Origin: JBLHUT01 sp047629975 | Lineage (GTDB): Bacteria > Pseudomonadota > Alphaproteobacteria > Rhodobacterales > Rhodobacteraceae | DNA length: 7,866 nucleotides | Assembly (NCBI GenBank): GCA_047629975.1 | Contig: JBLHUT010000174.1 | Coordinates: 1-7,866, forward strand | Reading direction: 5' to 3' | In this document: positions 1 through 7,129 of the stretch, one piece after another | Layout of the letters: every line of letters starts with the position of its first letter | How positions within the stretch are numbered: the first letter of the stretch is position 1 | The notes under the pieces: generated by a model | Told to the model about the DNA's origin: nothing | What the model saw: only the letters and a program-made list of their open reading frames with translations | Database searches by the model: none | Program-made: the position numbers and the translations under genes

Positions 1-438
1 TTCATGACGGCTGTTATCGGGTTGATTATCTATACGATCCCGTATTCGTTCATTGTGATCCTGATCACGATGGGGCGCTATCGCAGCGAACAGACCGAGG
101 CGGCGCGCTCGTGCGGGGCGGACGGGTGGCGGGCGTTCCGGGACATTGAATTTCCGCAGATCCGTGCCGGTATCCTCAGCGCGTGTTCGTTTACGGTGAT
201 CTTGTGCTTTAACGAATATACTCGCACCAGTTTGCTCAAGGGCGGGTTCGACACATTCACCACAGTGCTTGTCAGCCAGATGCTGAACACCGGCATGTCA
301 CCCCAAAGCTATGCGATGTCCAGTCTGGTCAGCTTCATCGCAATTGGCCTTATTGGCGGTATCATCATTGTGACAATGATCCGGTCCAAGACGCTTACGC
401 GCGATGCGCGCGCAAAAGCCGAACCGGTCATGTCATGA
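1..438 (+). CDS. ABC transporter permease, PotC-like (C-terminal part, cut by window start)
   Basis: This is the inner-membrane permease subunit of a binding-protein-dependent ABC importer. The reading frame is open from base 1, so the true start lies upstream; the Met at base 4 falls inside a membrane segment and is unlikely to be the start. The visible 145 residues contain a hydrophobic helix (about residues 4-24), then the cytoplasmic EAA loop that contacts the ATPase (E33-A-A, G39, then I-x-F-P in place of the usual I-x-L-P), and two more membrane helices (about 58-75 and 103-127). The order and the F-N-E-Y stretch after the EAA loop resemble PotC/PotI-type permeases of the spermidine/putrescine and related carboxylate or opine importer group. 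Nineteen bases separate it from the ATPase gene, so the two are probably co-transcribed. The substrate is not predictable from this fragment; 'polyamine' would be over-annotation. Confidence 0.9.
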   Translation, partial: FMTAVIGLIIYTIPYSFIVILITMGRYRSEQTEAARSCGADGWRAFRDIEFPQIRAGILSACSFTVILCFNEYTRTSLLKGGFDTFTTVLVSQMLNTGMSPQSYAMSSLVSFIAIGLIGGIIIVTMIRSKTLTRDARAKAEPVMS

Positions 439-444
439 CACACC

Positions 445-450
445 AAGGAA
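445..450 (+). promoter_or_regulatory. Ribosome binding site of the ABC ATPase gene
   Basis: AAGGAA lies 7 bases before the ATG at 458. It supports that start over an upstream in-frame ATG at 404, which is inside the permease gene and would add 18 residues (rich in Arg, Asn and His) not typical of the family. Confidence 0.7.
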
Positions 451-457
451 CCGATTT

Positions 458-1558
458 ATGACAACCCTGACGCCCCCCGCCGTAGAGGTGCGCAATCTTG
501 CCAAACATTACGGCTCGGTTGTTGCCTTGAAACACGTCAATCTGACGATTGCCGCCGGCGAGTATTTCGTTCTTTTGGGGCCGTCGGGCGGTGGCAAGAC
601 CACTTTGCTGCGCACCATCGGCGGATTTCACAAAGCCACTTCGGGGGATGTTCTGTTGCACGGGCGCGATGTGGGGCATTTACCCCCTGACAAGCGGCCC
701 ACCACGATGGTGTTTCAGGCCTATGCCCTGTTTCCGCATATGACTGTTCTGGGCAATGTGGGGTACGGGTTGAAGGTCGCGGGCTTTTCCAAGCGTGATG
801 TCGCCGAAAAGTCGGCAGCGATGCTCGAGATGGTGGGCCTCAAGGGTTTTGCCGACCGCAAGCCGCACGAATTGTCGGGGGGGCAGCAACAGCGGGTGCA
901 ACTTGCGCGTGCGATGGTGCTTGATCGGGATATCCTGCTGCTTGACGAACCGTTGGCGGCGCTGGATGCACAGCTTCGCAAGGATATGTGTGTCGAGCTC
1001 AAGCATCTTCAGGAGAAGATGGGCATCACCTTTATCCACGTGACCCACAATCAGGAAGAAGCAATGACGGTGGCCGACCGGATCGCGCTGGTGGCGAATG
1101 GCGAGCTGGTCGAGCACGGACGCGCCCGCGATATCTACGAAGCCCCGCAAAAGCGGTTCACAGCCAGCTTTGTTGGTGAAAACAATCTGTTGACGGGGCG
1201 GGTTACGGACGCAAGCGGCGAGACAATGACTGTTGATGTGGCAGGCACGTCGATTGCCGTGCTCAAACGCGGGCACGATGTGCAGGCGGGTCAGCAGGTG
1301 GATTTGTCGATCCGGTCCGAACTGGTTAAGCTGTCGCCGGCTGATGTAGATGGCGGCGTGCCTGACGGGCACGGAACGACCGGCACCTACGGCGAAAGCT
1401 TTTATCTGGGGTTGACGACCTCTCATCTGGTGCGGCTGCCGGACGGAACAGAAATTGTGTCGCGCGAGATCTCTGAAATGATACATAATGCGCCTGCTCC
1501 GGGCGCGCAGGTCCGGCTTCATTGGCAGGCGGATGCGCTCCGTTTGCACACCAGCTAA
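458..1558 (+). CDS. ABC transporter ATP-binding protein, PotA-like
   Basis: This cytoplasmic ATPase powers the importer whose permease is encoded just upstream. The 366-residue product has the full set of nucleotide-binding motifs: Walker A G41-P-S-G-G-G-K-T48, Q-loop Q87, signature L139-S-G-G-Q143, Walker B I159-L-L-L-D-E164, D-loop around L169-D170, and switch histidine H197. The region from about residue 240 to the end fits the regulatory TOBE-type domain of the PotA/MalK/UgpC group, and total length matches PotA-like proteins (about 350-380). The start at 458 is chosen for its AAGGAA site 7 bases upstream. Family membership is secure. The transported compound is not: PotA-like ATPases serve polyamines, opines, ferric iron, sulfonates and other small solutes, and here the neighbours point to a catabolised organic substrate. 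Confidence 0.95.
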   Translation: MTTLTPPAVEVRNLAKHYGSVVALKHVNLTIAAGEYFVLLGPSGGGKTTLLRTIGGFHKATSGDVLLHGRDVGHLPPDKRPTTMVFQAYALFPHMTVLGNVGYGLKVAGFSKRDVAEKSAAMLEMVGLKGFADRKPHELSGGQQQRVQLARAMVLDRDILLLDEPLAALDAQLRKDMCVELKHLQEKMGITFIHVTHNQEEAMTVADRIALVANGELVEHGRARDIYEAPQKRFTASFVGENNLLTGRVTDASGETMTVDVAGTSIAVLKRGHDVQAGQQVDLSIRSELVKLSPADVDGGVPDGHGTTGTYGESFYLGLTTSHLVRLPDGTEIVSREISEMIHNAPAPGAQVRLHWQADALRLHTS

Positions 1559-1562
1559 GGAG
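1557..1562 (+). promoter_or_regulatory. Ribosome binding site deciding the start of the PuuE-like gene
   Basis: AAGGAG overlaps the stop codon of the ATPase gene. It is only 2 bases before the first in-frame ATG (1565) but 8 bases before the second ATG (1571). The second therefore fits normal initiation better. The two starts differ by two residues. Confidence 0.65.
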
Positions 1563-1570
1563 ACATGTCG

Positions 1571-2494
1571 ATGTGGTCGAACCCCAGAATTCCCTATCAG
1601 ATGTCCAGCCGGCGCGCCCCGCTGGAACCGCTGAACGGCAAGCCGCTGATGGTTCATGTGGTGATGAACATCGAATACTGGCCCTTTGACCGGCCGATGC
1701 CGCGCGGGATCATTCCCGCCCCGCACGGTGCCAGCCCGCCGCCACCCGACATTCCGAATTATTCGTGGGTCGAATACGGAATGCGCTGCGGGATGCCGAG
1801 GATCATGGATATGCTTGCCGCTCGCGGCCTGCCGGCCTCGGCGTTCACGAATGCGCAGGTGGCCGATGTCTATCCCGACCTCATGCAGGCTGTTGTTGAG
1901 GCAAATTGGGAGTTGGTCGGCCACGGATGGTTCCAGCAATCTCTCAAGCAGGCCGAGGACGAAACCGATGTCATTCGCCGCAGCCTTGCGCGACTGGAGC
2001 AGGTTTCGGGCAAGCCCACCCGCGCATGGCTCGGGCCGGGTCTGGGCGAGACTTTGGACACAGTCGATATTCTGAAATCCGAAAAGATCGAGTTTCTGCA
2101 TGATTGGGTGCTGGACGACCTGCCGGTCTGGATCCGGACAAAGCATGGGCCGATGGTCGGGTTGCCGTATACTTTCGAGCTGAACGACGTGCCGGTCTAT
2201 GCGGTGCAAAACGGCTCGAGCGACGAGTATCTGAAACGGTTGCAGGCAACGGTTGCTGTTTATGAACGTGAAATCGCGCGCACAGGGCAGCCGCGTGTGA
2301 TCACGCTGGCGCTGCACCCGCATATTATCGGCGTGCCCCATATTGCCTATTATTTCGAGCAGGCGCTAGATTTGCTGGCTGCGCGGGAGGACACGGTTTT
2401 TGTGACGTCAAGCATGATGGGCGACTGGTTCGTGGCGGCGGATGGCACAGGGGGGGCGGACCTTTTGCCCTTCAATGACGGGCCACCGGCATGA
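1571..2494 (+). CDS. PuuE-like polysaccharide deacetylase-fold hydrolase
   Basis: The 307-residue product follows the layout of the PuuE (metal-independent allantoinase) branch of the NodB/polysaccharide deacetylase fold. It shows N33-I-E-Y-W (PuuE has N-Y-E-E), Y69-G-M-R-C-G where PuuE has Y-G-S-R-A-G, G117-H-G-W at the family's S-H-G position, L181-D-D-L-P-V-W, L198-P-Y-T...N-D, and H249-P-H-I-I-G-x-P matching the C-terminal L-H-x-x-x-I-G-R-P block. PuuE hydrolyses the cyclic ureide allantoin; relatives cleave amide or related C-N bonds. True chitin or peptidoglycan deacetylases bind metal through D-D and H-x-x-x-H. Here the D-D is absent and the second His is Gln (H118, Q122), so a sugar deacetylase role is unlikely. 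No signal peptide is visible, so it should be cytoplasmic. Its gene overlaps the next by ATGA, suggesting coupled translation with the CoA transferase. The exact substrate is unknown; calling it allantoinase would be over-specific because no other ureide-pathway gene is present. An ATG two codons upstream (1565) is an alternative start. Confidence 0.85.
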   Translation: MWSNPRIPYQMSSRRAPLEPLNGKPLMVHVVMNIEYWPFDRPMPRGIIPAPHGASPPPPDIPNYSWVEYGMRCGMPRIMDMLAARGLPASAFTNAQVADVYPDLMQAVVEANWELVGHGWFQQSLKQAEDETDVIRRSLARLEQVSGKPTRAWLGPGLGETLDTVDILKSEKIEFLHDWVLDDLPVWIRTKHGPMVGLPYTFELNDVPVYAVQNGSSDEYLKRLQATVAVYEREIARTGQPRVITLALHPHIIGVPHIAYYFEQALDLLAAREDTVFVTSSMMGDWFVAADGTGGADLLPFNDGPPA

Positions 2495-3678
2495 ACGGGC
2501 CGTCCGAGGCGCTGTCACACCTCAAGGTGCTGGACCTGACGCGGGTGCGTGCGGGGCCGACGTGTTGTCGGGTGCTGGCTGATTTTGGCGCGGATGTTAT
2601 CAAGATCGAAGCGCCGGTTGGCGTTGACCCCAATGCCGGGATCAGCGGTGCGCGCCACGGATACGACATGCTTAATCTGCATCGAAACAAGCGGTCGCTG
2701 ACGCTCAACCTCAAGATGCCCGAGGGGCTGGCCATTTTCATGCGGATGGTCGAGACGGCCGACATTGTGGTCGAAAATTTCCGCCCTGATGTGAAAAACC
2801 GCCTTGGTATCGGATACGAGGCACTCAAGGCGATTAACCCGCGGATCATTCTGGCCTCGATCTCGGGGTTCGGACAAGACGGGCCCTATGCCAAGCGCGC
2901 GGGCTTTGACCAGATTGCTCAGGGCATGGGCGGGTTGATGGGCGTGACGGGTGTTCCGGGTGAAGGTCCGATGCGTGCGGGGGCGGCGGTTGCCGACAGC
3001 ACGGCGGGGCTCTATGCGTCGACGGCCATTCTGATCGCCTTGGCCGAGCGGGAAAAATCGGGGCAGGGGCAATGGGTGGCGACCTCCCTGTTGGAGGCGC
3101 AGATCGCGTTGATGGATTTTCAGGCCGCGCGCTATCTTGTCGAAGGCGAAGTGCCGCCGCAGTCGGGTAACGAGCACCCGTATGTCACTCCGATGGGGGT
3201 GGTGGCGACTTCTGATGGCTACCTCAATCTCGGGGTTGCGGGGGATGCGCAATGGCTGTCGTTTTGCAGGGCGATTGACCGGACCGATTGGGCAGAGCGC
3301 CCGGAATACCGGGACTCCGTTTCCCGGTTCGAGAACAGGCCGCAGTTATGGGCCGCCTTGGCGCCGATTTTTGCGCAACGCAGCACGAATGAGTGGGTCG
3401 ATTTACTTGAAACCTTCGGTGTGCCTGCGGGTCCGATCTATACGATGGATCAGGTCTTTGCCGATGCGCAGGTCAGGCATCTGGGCATGGCTGTTCCGGT
3501 TCATCATCCGGTGCGCGGCAACACGAAGGTTGTGGGGCAGCCGATTTCGATGTCGCGCACACCGGCCAGTGTCTACATTGCGGCACCCGATGCGGGCGCC
3601 CATACCGATACCCTGCTTGGGGAGTTTGGTTTGAGTGGTGCCGAGATTGCCGCGCTCAGGGCCAAAAACGTTATCTAG
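2491..3678 (+). CDS. CaiB/BaiF (family III) CoA transferase
   Basis: The product transfers coenzyme A between carboxylic acids, as in formyl-CoA:oxalate, carnitine or succinyl-CoA:acid CoA transferases. The 395-residue protein is of usual length for the family, which forms interlocked dimers. It shows the N-terminal block L11-K-V-L-D-L-T-R-V-R-A-G-P (family: V-L-D-L-T/S-x-V-x-A-G-P), then L29-A-D-F-G-A-D-V-I-K-I-E, N64-R-N-K-R-S-L-T-L-like contacts, V93-V-E-N-F-R-P and G126-F-G-Q-D-G-P-Y. The conserved aspartate that carries the acyl-CoA anhydride intermediate is D169 (in A-V-A-D-S-T-A-G), at the same residue number as in formyl-CoA transferase. Its ATG overlaps the hydrolase stop codon by 4 bp. 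Between a hydrolase and an acyl-CoA dehydrogenase, its likely job is to activate the carboxylate for oxidation. The acid and the CoA donor cannot be inferred, and the Frc name should not be copied without evidence. Confidence 0.93.
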   Translation: MNGPSEALSHLKVLDLTRVRAGPTCCRVLADFGADVIKIEAPVGVDPNAGISGARHGYDMLNLHRNKRSLTLNLKMPEGLAIFMRMVETADIVVENFRPDVKNRLGIGYEALKAINPRIILASISGFGQDGPYAKRAGFDQIAQGMGGLMGVTGVPGEGPMRAGAAVADSTAGLYASTAILIALAEREKSGQGQWVATSLLEAQIALMDFQAARYLVEGEVPPQSGNEHPYVTPMGVVATSDGYLNLGVAGDAQWLSFCRAIDRTDWAERPEYRDSVSRFENRPQLWAALAPIFAQRSTNEWVDLLETFGVPAGPIYTMDQVFADAQVRHLGMAVPVHHPVRGNTKVVGQPISMSRTPASVYIAAPDAGAHTDTLLGEFGLSGAEIAALRAKNVI

Positions 3679-3684
3679 AAGAAC

Positions 3685-3688
3685 AGGA
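3685..3688 (+). promoter_or_regulatory. Ribosome binding site of the acyl-CoA dehydrogenase gene
   Basis: AGGA lies 8 bases before the ATG at 3697, in the 18-base gap after the CoA transferase stop codon. Confidence 0.5.
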
Positions 3689-3696
3689 CAAGCAAG

Positions 3697-4887
3697 ATGA
3701 ATGATTTCGACATTTCGGAACTGACGATGCCGGTTGATGTACAGTGGACCGATGTGCGGGATGCCGTTGCGCGCCTGTGCGAGGATTTTCCGAACGCCTA
3801 TTGGAACAAGCTGGATTCCCGGAATGCCTATCCGCTGGAATTTGTGCAAAAACTGACAGAATCTGGTTTTCTGGGGGCACTGATCCCCGAGACCTATGGC
3901 GGCTCGGGACTGCCGTTGACGGCGGCTGGTGCGGTGCTTGAGACGATCCATTCCACAGGATGCAACGCGGCGGCGTGTCATGCGCAGATGTACACGATGG
4001 GCACATTGCTCAAGCACGGCTCGGAGGCCCAAAAACAGAAATACCTGCCTGACATCGCATCCGGCGCGTTGCGATTGCAGGCATTTGGCGTGACCGAACC
4101 GACAACAGGCAGCGACACAACACAGTTGAAAACCCGCGCCGAAAAGACCGACAAGGGAACCTATGTCATCAACGGGCAAAAAGTCTGGACCAGCCGTGCG
4201 ATGGAATCCGACCTCATGTTGTTGTTGGCGCGGACCACACCGGCGGATCAATGCGCAAAGCGCTCTGACGGGATGTCTGTCTTTTTGCTGGATATGCGAG
4301 AGGCTGTCGGCAACGGCCTGACGCTCTCCAAGATCGACGCCATGATCAACCATAATTCCTGCGAGGTGTTTTTCGATAACCTCGAAATTCCGGCGGATAC
4401 GTTGATCGGTGAAGAGGGCAAAGGTTTTCGATATATCGTCGACAGCATGAACGCAGAACGCATTCTGATCGCATACGAGTGCATTGGCGATGCCAAATTC
4501 TTTATCCGGAAGGCGACGGAATACGCCGGCGACCGTGTGGTTTTCGGACGCCCTATCGGGGCCAATCAAGGGATCCAGTTTCCGATCGCCAAAGCCTATG
4601 CAGATACGATGGCGGCCGAACTGATGGTGAACAAGGCGGCAGCGATGTTCGACAGCGGTATCAAGGCCGCAGCAGAGGCGAATATGGCAAAGATGCTGGC
4701 GGCTGATGCCTCTTGGGCGGCGGCGGAAGTCTGCATGCAAACCTATGGCGGATTTGCCTTTGCACGAGAGTACGGGATCGAGCGGAAATGGCGCGAGGCG
4801 CGCTTGTATCAGACGGCACCGATCTCGAAGAACATGATCCTTGGCTATCTTGGACAGCATGTTCTCGGAATGGCGCGCAGCTACTAA
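3697..4887 (+). CDS. Acyl-CoA dehydrogenase with relocated catalytic glutamate
   Basis: This FAD-dependent enzyme should introduce an alpha-beta double bond in an acyl-CoA and pass electrons to ETF. The 396-residue product has the usual three-part layout: an all-helical N-terminal domain (about 1-125), a beta domain with F130-G-V-T-E-P...G138-S-D and V157-I-N-G-Q-K-V-W-T for FAD/substrate contacts, and a C-terminal helical domain with R280-V-V-F-G-R-P-I and Y350-G-G-F-A-F. The usual catalytic glutamate of the medium/short-chain type, in Y-E-G-T near the C terminus, is absent. After L370-Y371-Q372-T-A comes P375-I-S-K-N, and the protein ends in H388-V-L-G-M-A-R-S-Y. A glutamate is present at E254 (N-A-E-R-I-L-I-A), which lines up with the helix-G base of isovaleryl-CoA (L-E-R-L-V-L-A) and long-chain (Q-E-R-L-L-I-A) dehydrogenases. 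It is therefore probably active, perhaps on a branched or unusual acyl group. Placement directly after the CoA transferase suggests it uses that enzyme's product. Confidence 0.95.
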   Translation: MNDFDISELTMPVDVQWTDVRDAVARLCEDFPNAYWNKLDSRNAYPLEFVQKLTESGFLGALIPETYGGSGLPLTAAGAVLETIHSTGCNAAACHAQMYTMGTLLKHGSEAQKQKYLPDIASGALRLQAFGVTEPTTGSDTTQLKTRAEKTDKGTYVINGQKVWTSRAMESDLMLLLARTTPADQCAKRSDGMSVFLLDMREAVGNGLTLSKIDAMINHNSCEVFFDNLEIPADTLIGEEGKGFRYIVDSMNAERILIAYECIGDAKFFIRKATEYAGDRVVFGRPIGANQGIQFPIAKAYADTMAAELMVNKAAAMFDSGIKAAAEANMAKMLAADASWAAAEVCMQTYGGFAFAREYGIERKWREARLYQTAPISKNMILGYLGQHVLGMARSY

Positions 4888-4911
4888 AGCGCGGGTCGCG
4901 GGGAGCAGGGG

Positions 4912-6129
4912 GTGTCACCGGAACCGGCCAATGCGCACCGTGACCGTTGGTTGGTGCTGCTTGGTCTTTGGCTGGTGTATTTCTGTTTTGGTCTGACGAT
5001 CGCGTCCATGGCACCGCTTGTGGGGCCGGTCAGTGCCGAGTTGGGGATCAGCAATTCACAAATGGGCGCCATTTTCGGAGCCTGGCCGCTGACCTATATC
5101 CTTGCGGCCATTCCTTGCGGGCTCTTGCTTGACCGGCTGGGGGCGCGGCGTGTGGTGTTTGTTGCGGTCCTGATTATGGCCGGTTCTGCCGTCGTGCGCG
5201 GGTTTGCCCAAACACCCGGTCAACTGCTTCTGGCGGTGGCGTTGTTCGGAGTAGGGGGCCCGATGATTTCGATCGGAGCGCCCGCGGTTGTCGCAAGGCT
5301 GTTTGAGGGGCGCGACCGCGCGACTGCGATGGGGATTTATGTGACGGGCCCGTATCTGGGCGGAATTGTGGCTTTGTCGTTGACCAACAGCGTGGCATTG
5401 CCGCTCGCATCTGGGGATTGGCGCGGGGTCATGTGGCTTTATGGCGGGCTTGTTGCGTTGAGTGGTGGACTTTGGCTGGCCTTGTCGGGTGGCTTGTCGC
5501 GATGGGCCGAAACCGGGGCGCGCGTCAAAAAATTCAACCTTGGAGCATTCGCCAAGATTATCAGGATTTATGACGTCCGGTTGATCCTGTTGATGAGTAT
5601 CGGTATTTTTTTCATCAATCACGGGCTGAATAACTGGCTTCCCGAGATTTTGCGCAATCGCGGGTTTACTGCAATCGAGGCGGGGTATTGGGCGGCGGTC
5701 CCGTCGCTTGTCGGTGTGCTGTCTGCGCTTGTGATCCCGCGATTTGCCACGCCGGACCGGCGGCTGTGGGTCATGGCAGGCCTGTTTGCGGCGTCTTTCA
5801 CCGCGAGCCTCTTGCTTCAGGCGGATGGGGGCGCGCCGTTATTTTTCGGACTGTTCTTACAGGGAATGGCGCGCGGTGCGATGATGACTGTGGCGATCCT
5901 TATTCTGATGGAGACACCGCATTTGCCACAAGAGAGCCTTGGGCTGGCGGGAGGGTTGTTTTTTACAGCCGCCGAAATGGGCGGGGTTGCAGGCCCTGTT
6001 GTGTTTGGTGTCTTATCTGATGTCACCGGCGGGTTTGCCGCCCCCTTGGGGACGATCAGCTGTGTTTGCCTGCTGCTTCTGTTTTGCCTGTACCGGTTTG
6101 CCCAACGGGTTCAGAAAAAGACGATTTGA
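4912..6129 (+). CDS. Major facilitator superfamily transporter, CynX/NimT-like
   Basis: The 405-residue product is strongly hydrophobic with about 12 predicted membrane segments, starting at about residue 13. Loop 2-3 carries a clear MFS motif A, G70-L-L-L-D-R-L-G-A-R-R80. A G146-P-Y-L-G-G stretch in the fifth helix region recalls part of the antiporter motif C, though incomplete. A polar loop around residues 197-220 (W-A-E-T...R-V-K-K) separates the two six-helix halves. The N-terminal pattern (L-G-I-S-N-S-Q-M-G-x-I-F-G-A-W-P-L-T-Y) resembles the cyanate permease-like (CynX) group of small-anion transporters; this is a family impression, not a substrate call. The start is GTG, supported by GGAG at 4902-4905, six bases upstream, and by the 24-base gap to the dehydrogenase gene. 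As last gene of the operon it could import a related acid or export a pathway by-product. Confidence 0.92.
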   Translation: MSPEPANAHRDRWLVLLGLWLVYFCFGLTIASMAPLVGPVSAELGISNSQMGAIFGAWPLTYILAAIPCGLLLDRLGARRVVFVAVLIMAGSAVVRGFAQTPGQLLLAVALFGVGGPMISIGAPAVVARLFEGRDRATAMGIYVTGPYLGGIVALSLTNSVALPLASGDWRGVMWLYGGLVALSGGLWLALSGGLSRWAETGARVKKFNLGAFAKIIRIYDVRLILLMSIGIFFINHGLNNWLPEILRNRGFTAIEAGYWAAVPSLVGVLSALVIPRFATPDRRLWVMAGLFAASFTASLLLQADGGAPLFFGLFLQGMARGAMMTVAILILMETPHLPQESLGLAGGLFFTAAEMGGVAGPVVFGVLSDVTGGFAAPLGTISCVCLLLLFCLYRFAQRVQKKTI

Positions 6130-6252
6130 GGGAGGCTCGACCTTTTCCGGGTGGCTGAATGGTTGTGCGCACCTGCGGTGTGCTGTCCGATGCGTCAGCC
6201 GGTTTCCGGCGCAAATCGCTCAGCAATCGTTGCCGCCTCAAACACCGGGAAC
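6130..6252 (+). other. Spacer between operon and IS remnants, no convincing gene
   Basis: These 123 bases follow the MFS stop codon. They contain a weak hairpin (6167-6173 with 6177-6183, one G-T pair) and a 5-bp perfect stem (6198-6202 with 6206-6210), neither followed by a T run, so no standard intrinsic terminator is supported. On the minus strand a short frame with protein-like composition (ending E-R-F-A-P-E-T-G, stop at 6197-6195) runs back to the IS-A border and could be the tail of a gene cut by the element. It is too short to identify. Confidence 0.4.
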
Positions 6253-6278
6253 TGAAGTGGCCCGGCAAATCCGGACAG
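6253..6278 (+). repeat. Left terminal inverted repeat of IS-A
   Basis: These 26 bases begin TGAAGTGG and match the reverse complement of 7130-7155 at 20 of 26 positions, including the first eight bases and a GGACAG block at 21-26. Mismatches are at positions 9, 12, 15-17 and 20. Confidence 0.8.
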
Positions 6279-6324
6279 CGGGGTTAGATGTTCCCGACCC
6301 GAACGAATGGTTGCGAGAATGACA

Positions 6325-6645
6325 ATGCGATGGAATTTTTCAGGCCGGCTTAAAGCTGCCGCGGCGATTGAAGCGCTGCGCGATGACCGGACGGTTCAAG
6401 AAGGTGTAGCCAAGCGACAGTCCCACCCAACGTAGGTGAGCACATGGAAACGACAGGCGATCGAAGGCATGGCAGGTGTTTTCTCTGACAAGGTCAGAAA
6501 GGCTGAAAACGAAGACGGCGAGATCAAAGAACTGAATGCCAAGATTGATCAGATGGCGGTGGAGAGCGGCACGGGGACTTACGCTGCCAAACTGTTGCTA
6601 CGGTTCCCGAGCTTTGTCACAAGGGCTAAAGCGATGGGCCCGTCA
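6325..6645 (+). pseudogene. IS-A orfA (transposase helix-turn-helix subunit), broken
   Basis: Reading from the ATG at 6325, the frame encodes a typical IS3-family OrfA: K-A-A-A-A-I-E-A-L-R-D-D-R-T-V-Q-E (about residues 10-26), then S-H-P-T, a TAG stop at 6433-6435 where homologues have Gln, then V-S-T-W-K-R-Q-A-I-E-G-M and the leucine-zipper-like segment I-K-E-L-N-A-K-I-D-Q-M-A-V-E. CAG to TAG is a single transition. After about 6570 the match to the usual C terminus is lost in this frame; a stretch L-S-Q-G-L-K-R-W in another frame (about 6614-6637) may be the original tail after a small frameshift, but this is tentative. No functional product is expected. The protein would bind the IS ends and partner OrfB through -1 frameshifting. 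Confidence 0.75.
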
Positions 6646-6650
6646 AAAAT

Positions 6651-7094
6651 GGCTTTCTGTATCTGGTGGCAATTGTGGACTGGGCGACGCGAAAAGTGCT
6701 GACTTGGCGGCTCTCAAATACGCTGGATGCTAGCTTCTGTATTGAGGCGCTGGAGGAGGCTATTTCCAAATACGGCAAGCCAGAGATCATGAACACAGAC
6801 CAGGGACGCCAATATACAGGCTCCGGCTGGATCACAACTTTGGCTGAAGTCAAAATCAAAATCTCGATGGATGGCAGGGGCCGCTATCTGGACAACATCC
6901 TTATCTAACGCCTGTGGCGGTCGTTGAAACAGGAGGCGGTCGATCTGCATGAAATCACCGACGGTTTTCACGCGAAACGGATCATCGATGACTGGATTGA
7001 ATTTTACAATTCTGAGCGCCCTCACACCGCCCTTGATAAGCGCACGCCAGACACAGCATACTTCGGCCAAACGGAAGCACTAAAGGCGGCATGA
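6651..7094 (+). pseudogene. IS-A orfB (DDE transposase), C-terminal half with stop at catalytic Glu
   Basis: The frame opens with G-F-L-Y-L-V-A-I-V-D-W, a block that in intact IS3 transposases follows the first catalytic Asp. The region that should carry that Asp (W-x-x-D-I-T) is missing, so the N-terminal half is deleted. The second catalytic Asp is present in N-T-D-Q-G. Exactly 35 residues later, where the catalytic Glu should begin E-R-L-W-R, there is a TAA at 6906-6908, one G-to-T change from GAA. Downstream the frame continues R-L-W-R-S-L-K-Q-E to F-Y-N-S-E-R-P-H-T-A-L and ends in A-A and TGA at 7092-7094. The gene is dead at two of three catalytic positions. Confidence 0.85.
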
Positions 7095-7129
7095 AAACCA
7101 ACCTGATGCATCTTAGCTAAGCCGCAAAC

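Noticed and set aside
404..457. Upstream ATG as start of the ABC ATPase
   Set aside because: It would overlap the permease gene by 35 bases and add an atypical 18-residue leader. The ATG at 458 has a good ribosome site at the right distance.
680..2341. Long open minus-strand frame (553 codons)
   Set aside because: It lies antisense to the ATPase and PuuE-like genes, which carry clear family motifs. The translation is rich in Arg, His, Gln and Pro with no recognisable motif, typical of the reverse frame of GC-rich genes.
3403..4860. Long open minus-strand frame (485 codons)
   Set aside because: It is antisense to the CoA transferase end and the acyl-CoA dehydrogenase. No domain or ribosome site is visible, and the composition is that of a shadow frame.
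6167..6183. Hairpin after the MFS gene as intrinsic terminator
   Set aside because: The stem is 7 bp with one G-T pair and a 3-base loop, but no T run follows, so a terminator call is not supported.
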